From contig NZ_DS989814.1 in assembly GCF_000155775.1 (NCBI RefSeq), forward strand, positions 102,265-166,264: a DNA stretch of 64,000 bases, written 5' to 3'. The stretch's first letter is position 1. Each line of letters begins with the position of its first letter. This document shows positions 29,448 through 38,000 of the stretch, piece by piece. Source of the DNA: Glaciecola sp. HTCC2999 (lineage in GTDB: Bacteria; Pseudomonadota; Gammaproteobacteria; Enterobacterales; Alteromonadaceae). Made by a program: the position numbers and the translations under genes. The notes beneath the pieces were generated by a model, which was not told the origin of the DNA, did no database searches, and saw nothing but the letters and a program-made list of their open reading frames with translations.

Positions 29448-29640
29448 GATAATGTCGCCCAAGATGCCGCAGGTCATAATTCGCCCGAACGCCGAAATGT
29501 TCAGGGCGGAGGTATCATCACTACCGCAGGCGTCTCAATACGGGTTGAGCTTGCGCAAAAGTAGTGGAATCAACTTCCTAGGTTTTAAGCATCGGCCAGG
29601 GACATGTATGAACATGCCAACATCCCAGGAGACTGTAATT
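29448..29640 (-). ncRNA. ssrS: 6S RNA (SsrS), RNA polymerase regulator
   Basis: Read on the minus strand, the closing stem pairs GTCTCCTGGGATG (29633-29621) with CATCTTGGGCGAC (29466-29454), 13 positions with one mismatch and a few G-U pairs. The 5-prime side continues into GTCCCTGGCCGATGCTTAAA and the 3-prime side contains ACCTGCGGCATCTTGGG, both close to conserved 6S blocks I recall from E. coli. Length of about 190 nt and location upstream of the fau cluster fit. 6S RNA mimics an open promoter and sequesters sigma-70 holoenzyme in stationary phase. Ends are approximate; a possible -10 (TATTCT) is at 29646-29641. Confidence 0.9.
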
Positions 29641-29824
29641 AGAATACAGAATATGAAAGAACTTGTATATGAGATTATATGAAATATATTGGCGCAGCAT
29701 ATTATGTGAACAATCAAATTGGTTCGGCTAAGTATTTATTGAATTAATTTGATATGCTATTACATTCATTTGAGGCCTAGACCTCGTTTTCAATCTATTT
29801 TGTTGCCTGATAAGAGATGCCTTT

Positions 29825-30400
29825 ATGAGTACCATTGCAAACTTTATAAATACCACCGAACTGTTAGCTAAACATGATGTATTAATCGATGGCGCCGAGG
29901 TGCATGGGATTATCTGTGGTATGTTATGCGGTGGTATGACATTAGATAATCAAGACTGGGTGTCTGTGTTAACGGATGTAGCAAATAACTCTCAACCATT
30001 TGCCCTACCTTTAGTGACTCATTTGCAACATCTTTACGGACAAACCGTCAATCAACTTACTGATGCTGAATTTGGTTTGGTGTTATGTTTACCCGATACT
30101 GATGCACCTTTAAGTGAGCAGGCACAAGGGATCATTCTATGGGTGCAAGGGTTTATGCTCGGATTTGGTTTGCATCAGCCTTCGTTAGATCAACGCTCTG
30201 ATGAAGTTAAAGAGGGGATTCAAGACTTCTCTGAAATTTCGCGTATGGAAAGTGTCGATGATCAAGACGAAAATGACGAAACCCAGGCACAACTGCTTAT
30301 CTTAATTGAACATGTGCGAGTGATTGCGATGAGTTGTTTTAATGAGTGTCAACCTGCTCATAAGCCTATGCCGATTGAGACTGATCCTACCGTGCATTAA
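29825..30400 (+). CDS. ygfB: UPF0149 family protein YgfB
   Basis: 191 residues, all-helical UPF0149 family. The GFMLGFGL segment and the Asp/Glu-rich EISRMESVDDQDENDETQ loop are typical. The protein is cytoplasmic; its mechanism is not established in most bacteria, although in Pseudomonas it is linked to control of ampD-family expression and so to murein recycling. It heads the conserved ygfB-pepP-ubiH order, 17 bp before pepP. Confidence 0.93.
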   Translation: MSTIANFINTTELLAKHDVLIDGAEVHGIICGMLCGGMTLDNQDWVSVLTDVANNSQPFALPLVTHLQHLYGQTVNQLTDAEFGLVLCLPDTDAPLSEQAQGIILWVQGFMLGFGLHQPSLDQRSDEVKEGIQDFSEISRMESVDDQDENDETQAQLLILIEHVRVIAMSCFNECQPAHKPMPIETDPTVH

Positions 30401-30417
30401 TTATTGGGATATGAGTT

Positions 30418-31737
30418 ATGAAAAAGATTGCGTTATCTGAACATCAAGCCCGTCGTGCTAAATTACTCAGCCTAATGGCAACCAATAGTATTTGTGTTAT
30501 CGGTGCCGCATCTGCCCAAACGCGCAGTAATGATACTGAATATAATTTTCGTCAAGACAGCTACTTTTGGTATTTAACCGGCTTTAATGAGCCTGATGCA
30601 ACCCTAATATTAATCAAAGACAGCGCTGGCCAAACGCATGTTGGTATTTCGGTGCAACCCAAAGACGAGCAAGCTGAAATTTGGCATGGTAGACGATTAG
30701 GTGCAGACGCTGCTATCAACAGCTTGGCGGTAGATAGTGCATTTGATAACACCCAGTTGACAGCACAACTGATTGATATGTTCTCAGGAAAGACGACAGT
30801 TTACAGTTTATTTATTCAATCCCACGTTAAACGAGCTGTTGATAAAACAATATTAGCGTTGAAACAGATCCCGAAAAAAGGCGTATTAGCCCCATCGAGC
30901 CATATCGATGTGCAGAGTTGGTTAGACGAGGCAAGGTTAATTAAATCACCTGCCGAAATAGCGCTGATGCAATCAGTGGCAGATATTTCAGCCCAAGCCC
31001 ACTGTCAGGCGATGCAGATATGTAAACCGGGTTTAAATGAATATCATTTAGAAGCTGAAATCCAATATGTATTTGCTCGCAATGGAGCACGTCATCCCGC
31101 CTATACGAGTATCGTTGGAGGAGGGGATAACGCTTGTATTTTGCATTACACCCAAAATAACCAACCGTTACAAAATGGCGATTTAGTCTTAATTGATGCC
31201 GGTGGTGAATTAGAAGGGTATGCTGCGGATATTACAAGAACATTTCCAGTTAGTGGGTACTTCACAACTGTACAGGCCAGTGTTTATAACATTGTTCTAG
31301 ATGCTCAGTTAGCCGCACTTGAGTTACTTAAACCCGATGCGCTCATACCAGAAGTGACTCAGGTTGTCGTGGAAATCATTACTCAAGGGTTACTCGATTT
31401 AGGTATTTTGACGGGTAATTTACACGATAATATTGAGCGGTTAACGTATCGCCAATACTTTATGCATGGGTTGGGGCACTATTTGGGGCTTGATGTACAT
31501 GATGTCGGTGAATACACACATCATGGTGAACCGCGTCCGTTATCTCCAGGAATGGTAATCACTGTTGAACCAGGAATTTATATCGCCCCAGGAAGTGATT
31601 GCCCTGAACAGTTTCACGGTATCGGCGTGAGAATTGAGGATGATATTGTGATCACTGAATCAGGGAATCACGTTTTAACCAGTGATGTTCCAAAAACGAT
31701 AGCGGATATTGAACAATTAATGAGTACAGGTGCTTAA
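30418..31737 (+). CDS. pepP: Xaa-Pro aminopeptidase PepP
   Basis: 439 residues. PepP removes an N-terminal residue preceding proline using two Mn ions. The pita-bread fold ligands are visible: LIDAGGELEGYAADITR (two Asp), HGLGHYLGLDVHDVGE (His), TVEPGIY (Glu) and GIGVRIEDDIVIT (Glu). The N-terminal creatinase-like domain occupies about 1-170. Its stop is immediately followed by the GTG of ubiH with no gap. Confidence 0.98.
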   Translation: MKKIALSEHQARRAKLLSLMATNSICVIGAASAQTRSNDTEYNFRQDSYFWYLTGFNEPDATLILIKDSAGQTHVGISVQPKDEQAEIWHGRRLGADAAINSLAVDSAFDNTQLTAQLIDMFSGKTTVYSLFIQSHVKRAVDKTILALKQIPKKGVLAPSSHIDVQSWLDEARLIKSPAEIALMQSVADISAQAHCQAMQICKPGLNEYHLEAEIQYVFARNGARHPAYTSIVGGGDNACILHYTQNNQPLQNGDLVLIDAGGELEGYAADITRTFPVSGYFTTVQASVYNIVLDAQLAALELLKPDALIPEVTQVVVEIITQGLLDLGILTGNLHDNIERLTYRQYFMHGLGHYLGLDVHDVGEYTHHGEPRPLSPGMVITVEPGIYIAPGSDCPEQFHGIGVRIEDDIVITESGNHVLTSDVPKTIADIEQLMSTGA

Positions 31738-32985
31738 GTGCAGAATGTGACAGCACAACAAGAGAATATTCATACCACCGACATCCTAGTTGTTGGAGGG
31801 GGAGTTGTGGGTTTAGCGCTTTGCCAAGGATTATTGCATGATAAATTAGGTCTCCACGTTACCTTAGTATCATCAGGTAGTATTCATCAATCTAATGTGT
31901 ATGCCGATGATGTTAGGGCTATTGCACTGGCTCATAGCACTGAGTGCCACTTGGCTGCAATGGGGATCCCTTTACCCGAGTGTCATGCACAAATTCAACA
32001 AATTCATATTAGTGATCGTGGGCATTTAGGACAAACACGGTTACGTGCGCAAGAACAAGGGGTATCGGCGTTAGGGTATGTGACTCAGCTAAGTGCTTTA
32101 GAAACGGTCATTACTCAACAGTTAAGCAAGCAAAGTGCAGACGATATCGCGTTATTCGAAAACACTCAATGCCGTGTTGTTGAGTTATCCGACGAAGGGG
32201 TGACTGCAAGGTTAGCAACGGGACAGGTTATCCATGCTAAAACGATAGTCTTTGCGGATGGTCAGGGAACGGATTTAAAAACTTCATTAGGCATAGTGCC
32301 AAATATGATTGATTATCAGCAACATGCCCTAGTGTCTATTGTTGGAGTCAGTCGTTCAGGTCCTGCACGTTACCAGACTGAATTAACCGCGTTTGAGCGC
32401 TTTACTGAAAACGGGCCATTGGCATTACTACCTATGCATCGCGATGCGTTACACGATACTCATTGTACTCAATATTATTCATTAGTTTGGTGTGGTACTG
32501 AGCAAGATATAACAACACTTTGTGCACTTGATGACAATCGTTTTCTGAATGCATTGCAACAGGCATTTGGTGATCGTGCCGGGCTATTTAGCTACGTATC
32601 TACCCGCCAACATTTTCCATTAAAGTTAACTTGTCACTCTGGTCGTGCCCAACGAGTATTCACCTTAGGTAATGCTGCACAAGCGTTGCACCCTATTGCG
32701 GGGCAAGGGTTTAACCTAGGTATCCGCGATGTCATCAGTTTTATTGCATCGATTAAAGAATTATCGAGTATTGAGATGCTAGGTGCTCACTCTCACCAAG
32801 ATCGATTTGCAGCGTTACGAGAAACTGATCGACAAATAGTGATCAATATGACGAGTTTGCTCGTGACGGTTTTCTCAAATGCTATCCCTGGGCTAGTGGT
32901 AGGCCGAAATAAAGCGTTGAATTTACTACATGCTATCCCTCCCATCAAAAAATGGTTCGCAAAAAAAGCAATGGGCTATCAATAA
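31738..32985 (+). CDS. ubiH: Ubiquinone biosynthesis FAD monooxygenase UbiH
   Basis: 415 residues from GTG, starting on the base after the pepP stop. UbiH hydroxylates the C4 position (E. coli scheme) of the ubiquinone ring precursor. The FAD loop VVGGGVVGLALCQGLL is at about 18-33, DDVRAIALA near 55-63, and GNAAQALHPIAGQGFNLGIRDV near 312-333 is the second FAD-binding motif. The paralogue ubiI, which often follows, is absent here; the next gene is a sugar transferase. Confidence 0.94.
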   Translation: MQNVTAQQENIHTTDILVVGGGVVGLALCQGLLHDKLGLHVTLVSSGSIHQSNVYADDVRAIALAHSTECHLAAMGIPLPECHAQIQQIHISDRGHLGQTRLRAQEQGVSALGYVTQLSALETVITQQLSKQSADDIALFENTQCRVVELSDEGVTARLATGQVIHAKTIVFADGQGTDLKTSLGIVPNMIDYQQHALVSIVGVSRSGPARYQTELTAFERFTENGPLALLPMHRDALHDTHCTQYYSLVWCGTEQDITTLCALDDNRFLNALQQAFGDRAGLFSYVSTRQHFPLKLTCHSGRAQRVFTLGNAAQALHPIAGQGFNLGIRDVISFIASIKELSSIEMLGAHSHQDRFAALRETDRQIVINMTSLLVTVFSNAIPGLVVGRNKALNLLHAIPPIKKWFAKKAMGYQ

Positions 32986-33071
32986 ACTTCAGTAATTTTT
33001 AATTTGGTCGATAACCTTTTAGAAGTCAATAATCAGTTGACCTAAAATTATCAAATTATTCTAGGAAGTAT

Positions 33072-34484
33072 ATGGGCCAGCATCAGAATTTTAAAAATAG
33101 AAGATTTAGTTCGTTAATCATATCTGAAGCGTTATTAATCTCTTATATTTTATACATTACATTTTATGTGGTTAAGTTTTTAGATCCTGCTGCTCCAGAT
33201 TTGGATACTTCATATATACCATTTATTGTCACATTTACTTTTTTTATTTTGATGAGCTCACTGTCTCTTGGTTTATATGAACCTAAATTGCGTGAGTCTA
33301 TTCGTGGTATTGTCCGACGTATTTTCGTGGCTAACGGTCTTGCTTTCTTTGCAATGTATGTCATCACGATTATCTTTTTCCGTGAGATTTTGATACATCC
33401 TTACTATTTTGTGGTGAGTATAGGGCTCTCGATTACTAGCGTTTCTGTATTTAGATTCTTTATGGTCCGCTATGGTTCATTGGGGTTAGCGAAGAGTCGC
33501 ATTGTCATTTTAGGTGCCGGGGAACGCGCGTCAACGATTGAGCAAAAAATGCGTCGTGCTTCAGATCGTCGAAGTTTTGACGTTGTCGGTTTTATCCCTG
33601 TTGCAGGAGATGATATGGAGAATGGGATTAAAAAAGAACCTGTTCTCGACATTGATATTGAGAATTCACTTAAGGCATTTGTGGTTGAAAATGAAATTAA
33701 TGAAGTGGTGATAGCAGCGGATCAACGCCGTGGCACATTACCGATTGAAGTCTTATTTGACTGTCGTATGCACGGAGTACAAATCTCTGATTTATTAGAC
33801 TTTATGGAACGTGAAACAGGTCAGATCATGGTCAATCTAATGTACCCGAGTTGGTTGATTTATTCTAAAGGATTTGAATCACAAAGCTATCTTAGACAAA
33901 TCAGAAATTATAGCTTTAATGTATTTTTAGCTACACTGGTATTGTTATTTGTGTGGCCTTTTATGTTACTTACCGCATTAATTATCTATGTTGATGATGG
34001 TCGTAAAACAGGGGCGTCAGTATTTTATAAACAAGTTCGCGTCGGTAAAAATGGTGAACCGTTTTCCATCTATAAGTTTCGTAGTATGGGTATTGATGCT
34101 GAAAAAAATGGTGCTCAATGGGCGGATAAAAACGATGTACGAGTGACACGTGTAGGTGGTTTTATACGTAAATACCGATTAGATGAGTTGCCTCAATTGT
34201 ATAATGTATTTAAAGGCGATATGTCTTTTGTCGGGCCTCGCCCAGAGAGACCTGAGTTTGTTGAACAATTAGAACAGGCAATCCCTTTTTACTCCAAACG
34301 TCATAATGTTAAACCAGGATTAGCTGGGTGGGCACAGTTAAATTACCCTTACGGTGCGAGTATTGAAGATGCTGAAGGAAAGTTAAAATATGATTTATAT
34401 TATGTCAAACATCAAAGCTTTTTACTCGATATTCTAGTCCTTATTAGAACTATTGAAGTGGTATTATTTGGTAAAGGTCAGTAA
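33072..34484 (+). CDS. Polyprenyl-phosphate sugar-1-phosphate transferase (exopolysaccharide initiating enzyme)
   Basis: 470 residues. Four N-terminal membrane segments (about 15-35, 50-72, 84-105, 110-130), a Rossmann-like cytosolic domain starting VILGAGERAS near 144, a fifth membrane segment near 280-308, then the catalytic domain with FYKQVRVGKNGEPFSIYKFRSM, DELPQLYNVFKGDMSFVGPRPERPEF and KPGLAGWAQ. The enzyme transfers a sugar phosphate from UDP-sugar to undecaprenyl phosphate. It most resembles the subgroup associated with PEP-CTERM/exosortase loci, though none is seen here. AGGAAG precedes the ATG. It stands alone, with no other polysaccharide genes and its own terminator. Confidence 0.9.
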   Translation: MGQHQNFKNRRFSSLIISEALLISYILYITFYVVKFLDPAAPDLDTSYIPFIVTFTFFILMSSLSLGLYEPKLRESIRGIVRRIFVANGLAFFAMYVITIIFFREILIHPYYFVVSIGLSITSVSVFRFFMVRYGSLGLAKSRIVILGAGERASTIEQKMRRASDRRSFDVVGFIPVAGDDMENGIKKEPVLDIDIENSLKAFVVENEINEVVIAADQRRGTLPIEVLFDCRMHGVQISDLLDFMERETGQIMVNLMYPSWLIYSKGFESQSYLRQIRNYSFNVFLATLVLLFVWPFMLLTALIIYVDDGRKTGASVFYKQVRVGKNGEPFSIYKFRSMGIDAEKNGAQWADKNDVRVTRVGGFIRKYRLDELPQLYNVFKGDMSFVGPRPERPEFVEQLEQAIPFYSKRHNVKPGLAGWAQLNYPYGASIEDAEGKLKYDLYYVKHQSFLLDILVLIRTIEVVLFGKGQ

Positions 34485-34520
34485 GTCGTTGACTGCAACG
34501 AGTTTTCTCATTACTACAAC

Positions 34521-34557
34521 AACTGGCATCAAATATGAGTTAATGATGCCAGTTTTT
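34521..34557 (+). terminator. Intrinsic terminator after the sugar transferase gene
   Basis: ACTGGCATCA (34522-34531) pairs with TGATGCCAGT (34544-34553), followed by TTTT. The T tract is on the plus strand only, so it serves the sugar transferase and not glcB. Confidence 0.85.
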
Positions 34558-34578
34558 AAATAAAACAATTACACTGAA

Positions 34579-36750
34579 TTATCTTAATCGGGCCTTCATT
34601 TCACGGCGACGTTCGTGTAAAAGTGGTTCGGTATATCCGCTAGGTTGTATGGTACCAAGTACGATTAAATCTCTTGCCGCTTGAAAGCCTACCGCATCAT
34701 GGTAATTGGGATACATAGGAATGTATTCATTATCATCGATATTTTGCTCATCGACTAATTTCGCCATACGAGCCAATGTTTCATCAATTTGTGTAAGCGT
34801 GACGACATCATGTGTTAGCCAGTTAGCAATATGTTGAGCTGAAATGCGTAACGTCGCACGGTCTTCCATCAAACCCACATTATTAATATCAGGAACTTTT
34901 GAACAGCCAACACCTTGATGCACCCAACGTACTACATAACCTAATATACCTTGTATATTATTATCGAGTTCCCATTGTATAGACTCTGGACTTAAGACTC
35001 GAGTAGGCTCTAATAGCGGTATATCTAAAATGGTATCGATGCCATCAAATTCACTATTGTCCAGGCTTGCTTGTACACCATACACATCAACTTGATGATA
35101 ATGCAGGGCGTGTAGAGTCGCAGCAGTAGGTGATGGAACCCAAGCGGTATTCGCACCTGATTGAGGATGACCAATCTTAGCTTCCATCATATTCGCCATT
35201 TGATCGGGAATGGGCCACATGCCTTTCCCTATCTGAGCTTTGCCTGACATACCAGCCCTTAAACCCGTGACGACATTCGCTGTTTCATATGCCGCGATCC
35301 ATGGGCGTTGTTTTAATTCTGCTTTGGGAGCAAATACGCCTTTATACATCGAAGTATGAATTTCATCTCCAGTGCGATCTAAGAATCCAGTATTAATAAA
35401 GACCACACGATGCTGAGCCTGTTCGATACAAGCTTTGAGATTAATCGATGTCCGACGTTCTTCATCCATGATCCCAATTTTAATGGTATGGCGGTTAAGA
35501 TGAAGTAAATCTTCAATCGCATTGAATAGGTCATCACTGAATTTAACTTCATCAGGTCCATGCATTTTGGGTTTTACGATATAAATGCTACCTGTTTGAG
35601 AGTTCGTAAATTGACTGTTACGCTGTAAATCATGTAATGCAATGAGTGATGTGATCACGCCATCCATGATCCCTTCAAAGATGGGCTGCTCATCAAACAA
35701 GATCGCATCATTCGTCATCAAATGACCCACATTACGAACAAACATTAAGCTACGCCCTTTTAGGGTGATTTCATCGCCATTAATCCCTGTGTATTGTCGG
35801 TCTGCATTCATCTTACGGGTAATGGTTTGACCATTTTTAGTCATTGTTAAATGCAATGACCCTTGCATCAAGCCTAACCAATTTTGATAAACGAGAGTTT
35901 TATCTTCTGCATCTACGGCTGCTACTGAGTCTTCACAATCCATGATGGTACTCAGTGCCGATTCTACTAATATATCTTTAATATTAGCTGGATCAACCGA
36001 TCCAATCGGGTGGTTTGCATCAATTTGTAATTCAATATGTAAACCGTTGTGCTGAATTAAAATAGCGGATGGTGAGCTAATGTCACCTTGGTAGCCTATG
36101 CATTGTTCAGGTGCTCGCAACTCAGTCGTATCGCCATCAGCGAGTGTAATAGACAAGCCAGTAGGTGATAAGGTATATGCGATTGCATCTAAATGAGAGC
36201 CAGTAGCTAGCGGTGCAATATCGTTAAGATAGATGCGAGCTTGTTTGATGACAGCTTGTCCTCGAACGGGGTTATATGTCGCTGTTTTTTCGGCACCATT
36301 CTCATCACTTAATACATCGGTGCCGTAGAGTGCATCATATAAACTGCCCCATCGAGCATTAGCAGCATTTAAGGCATATCGAGCATTATTGATAGGCACG
36401 ACTAGCTGTGGTCCTGCCATCGTCGCTAATTCAGGATCAACATTCGCTGTTGTGATCCTAAAATCATCTGGTTCGGGAACAAGATAACCGATAGTTTGAA
36501 GAAACGCTTTATATTCGGCAAAGGAATCCGTTTTGTGGTCTTGATGATACGCATCAATTTTAGCTTGAAGTTTGTCACGAGTATCTAATAACGCAATGTT
36601 TCTAGGGGTGAAATCGGCCAGTATGGCCTCAAATCCATGCCAAAATGCATCAGCGTCAATCCCTGTGTTTGGTAAAACGGATGTGTTAATAAATTGAGCC
36701 AGTGTGGTGTCAATATGTAATCGACTCTGCGTTAAATATGGCATCTTCAA
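34579..36750 (-). CDS. glcB: Malate synthase G
   Basis: 723 residues, the length of the monomeric G isoform (the A isoform is about 530). It condenses glyoxylate and acetyl-CoA to malate. Family motifs present include IMDCEDSVAAVDAEDK (about 265-280), IYIVKPKMHGPDEV (about 388-401) and FINTGFLDRTGDEIHTSM (about 446-463) with the catalytic Asp and metal ligands in this central barrel. It is the second enzyme of the glyoxylate shunt, encoded 1.25 kb downstream of isocitrate lyase with a LysR regulator between. Confidence 0.98.
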   Translation of the reverse strand: MKMPYLTQSRLHIDTTLAQFINTSVLPNTGIDADAFWHGFEAILADFTPRNIALLDTRDKLQAKIDAYHQDHKTDSFAEYKAFLQTIGYLVPEPDDFRITTANVDPELATMAGPQLVVPINNARYALNAANARWGSLYDALYGTDVLSDENGAEKTATYNPVRGQAVIKQARIYLNDIAPLATGSHLDAIAYTLSPTGLSITLADGDTTELRAPEQCIGYQGDISSPSAILIQHNGLHIELQIDANHPIGSVDPANIKDILVESALSTIMDCEDSVAAVDAEDKTLVYQNWLGLMQGSLHLTMTKNGQTITRKMNADRQYTGINGDEITLKGRSLMFVRNVGHLMTNDAILFDEQPIFEGIMDGVITSLIALHDLQRNSQFTNSQTGSIYIVKPKMHGPDEVKFSDDLFNAIEDLLHLNRHTIKIGIMDEERRTSINLKACIEQAQHRVVFINTGFLDRTGDEIHTSMYKGVFAPKAELKQRPWIAAYETANVVTGLRAGMSGKAQIGKGMWPIPDQMANMMEAKIGHPQSGANTAWVPSPTAATLHALHYHQVDVYGVQASLDNSEFDGIDTILDIPLLEPTRVLSPESIQWELDNNIQGILGYVVRWVHQGVGCSKVPDINNVGLMEDRATLRISAQHIANWLTHDVVTLTQIDETLARMAKLVDEQNIDDNEYIPMYPNYHDAVGFQAARDLIVLGTIQPSGYTEPLLHERRREMKARLR

Positions 36751-36775
36751 TATCCTATCAATGAGTTAAACTAAG

Positions 36776-36819
36776 GTTAGTATATTGAGAAAATTTGATA
36801 ATGTTTAGATTATACTAAC
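36776..36819. promoter_or_regulatory. Inverted repeat around the putative glcB promoter
   Basis: GTTAGTATA (36776-36784) and TATACTAAC (36811-36819) are perfect 9-base inverted copies whose centres are 35 bp apart. The right arm overlaps a minus-strand TATAAT (36814-36809) about 60 bp before the glcB start. A regulator bound at both arms could bridge the transcription start. Confidence 0.5.
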
Positions 36820-36828
36820 TATTCTAGC

Positions 36829-36845
36829 CATTCATGAGGTGAATG
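36829..36845. promoter_or_regulatory. CATTCA-N5-TGAATG dyad upstream of glcB
   Basis: The 17-bp dyad has six matched bases per arm and lies just upstream of the putative glcB -10. Its right half extends to GTGAATGAT, a nonamer also present upstream of aceA at 39627-39635. It may be an operator for the adjacent LysR protein. Confidence 0.4.
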
Positions 36846-36866
36846 ATATTTGCCGTTTTATTGGCA

Positions 36867-37811
36867 TTAAGATCCATTCATCCGCTCTGAAACATCAGCA
36901 ATTAATCGGCGTAACCAAATATGCCCTGCATCATGTTGTAATAATGCACTCCATGCCATTTTTAGGGCGATGGGCGGTATATCAAAAGGGGGTGGGAGCA
37001 CCACAATATCAGGATCATCTTTAAAAATTTTGGCTGCGCGACTGGGTAACGTTGCAATTAAATTTTGGGTTTTTGCTAGCTGCAATGCAGCATGATAATG
37101 TCGAGTAAATACTCTAATTTGGCGTTGCTTACCAATTTTTGTTAGTTCTGCATCAACCCAGCCTAGCTTTTGAACTTCATTCGGGTCAATACCTACACCA
37201 ATACCAAATCCTGTTTTACTGACCCATATATGCTGGCCTGATAGGTAATTGTCTAGGTTGAAATTCTCACAGCGCGGATTGTTTTTGTTAAGGACACAGG
37301 CAAATTGATCATACCAGATGACTTTTTGATGGAAGGAGAGGGGTAACTCATCAAAGCGGTTGATTGCCATGTCGACTTTACCTTGTTCGACATCGTGAAA
37401 TGTAACGTCTGATGGCGTAATTAAGTCCAAAGTAATATTCGGAGCCTTATAGCTAAGCTCTTCAATCAGTTCTAACAGTAACGTTGATTCGGCATAATCA
37501 GAAGCCATAATTCTGAAAGTGCGCGTAGATGTTTCTGGATTAAATTCAGTCTCAGGTTGAATGGATGACTCTAACTTACTCAATACATCGCGAATCGTTG
37601 GCTGTAATTCTAGCGCACGTTTAGTTGGGGTCATGCCATCACTGGTTCTGACTAATAATGGATCCTTAAATAAATCACGCAAACGTTTTAGTCCATTACT
37701 CATTGCAGGTTGGGTAATACTTAGTTGGTTAGCGGCTTTAGTTACACTGCCCTCGCGTAACAACACATCGAGGTATACCAATAAGTTTAAGTCAATTTTT
37801 GCAATATTCAT
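36867..37811 (-). CDS. LysR-family transcriptional regulator (glyoxylate cluster)
   Basis: 314 residues from the ATG at 37811 (MNIAKIDLNLLVYLDVLL); the ATG 11 codons upstream has no ribosome-binding site. The winged helix-turn-helix is at about 6-66 (SVTKAANQLSITQPAMSNGLKRLRDLF), followed by a periplasmic-binding-like effector domain at about 88-310. The N-terminus resembles the LeuO/NodD-like branch. It is encoded between aceA and glcB on the same strand, so control of the glyoxylate shunt is a reasonable inference; the effector is unknown. A terminator separates it from aceA. Confidence 0.88.
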   Translation of the reverse strand: MNIAKIDLNLLVYLDVLLREGSVTKAANQLSITQPAMSNGLKRLRDLFKDPLLVRTSDGMTPTKRALELQPTIRDVLSKLESSIQPETEFNPETSTRTFRIMASDYAESTLLLELIEELSYKAPNITLDLITPSDVTFHDVEQGKVDMAINRFDELPLSFHQKVIWYDQFACVLNKNNPRCENFNLDNYLSGQHIWVSKTGFGIGVGIDPNEVQKLGWVDAELTKIGKQRQIRVFTRHYHAALQLAKTQNLIATLPSRAAKIFKDDPDIVVLPPPFDIPPIALKMAWSALLQHDAGHIWLRRLIADVSERMNGS

Positions 37812-37864
37812 GGTTAAGTCGCCTATACGTCGTAGAAACACCATTATAAATTTATTTGATTATA

Positions 37865-37891
37865 ATTCATTACGATATTAGTCTAATGAAT
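37865..37891. promoter_or_regulatory. ATTCATTA-N11-TAATGAAT dyad upstream of the LysR gene
   Basis: Perfect 8-base inverted arms (37865-37872 and 37884-37891) lie 54 bp before the regulator's ATG. LysR proteins commonly bind interrupted dyads in their own promoter, so this is a candidate autoregulatory site. Based on symmetry only. Confidence 0.45.
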
Positions 37892-37949
37892 GTGGTTTTA
37901 TATTATTTTATCTTAACTATTTGTGTCTCATGTGTGACATCATCGACCA

Positions 37950-37977
37950 ATAAAAAACCCAGCCGAAGCTGGGTTTT
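37950..37977 (-). terminator. Intrinsic terminator after aceA
   Basis: Read on the minus strand, AAAACCCAGC and GCTGGGTTTT flank a TTCG tetraloop, followed by TTATT. This very stable hairpin ends the aceA transcript and implies separate promoters for the LysR gene and glcB. Confidence 0.9.
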
Positions 37978-38000
37978 GAGATGAATTGATGCGTTTGATA

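Noticed and set aside
29443-29682. Plus-strand frame of 79 codons
   Set aside because: It overlies the 6S RNA gene on the other strand, has no ribosome-binding site and no recognisable protein features.
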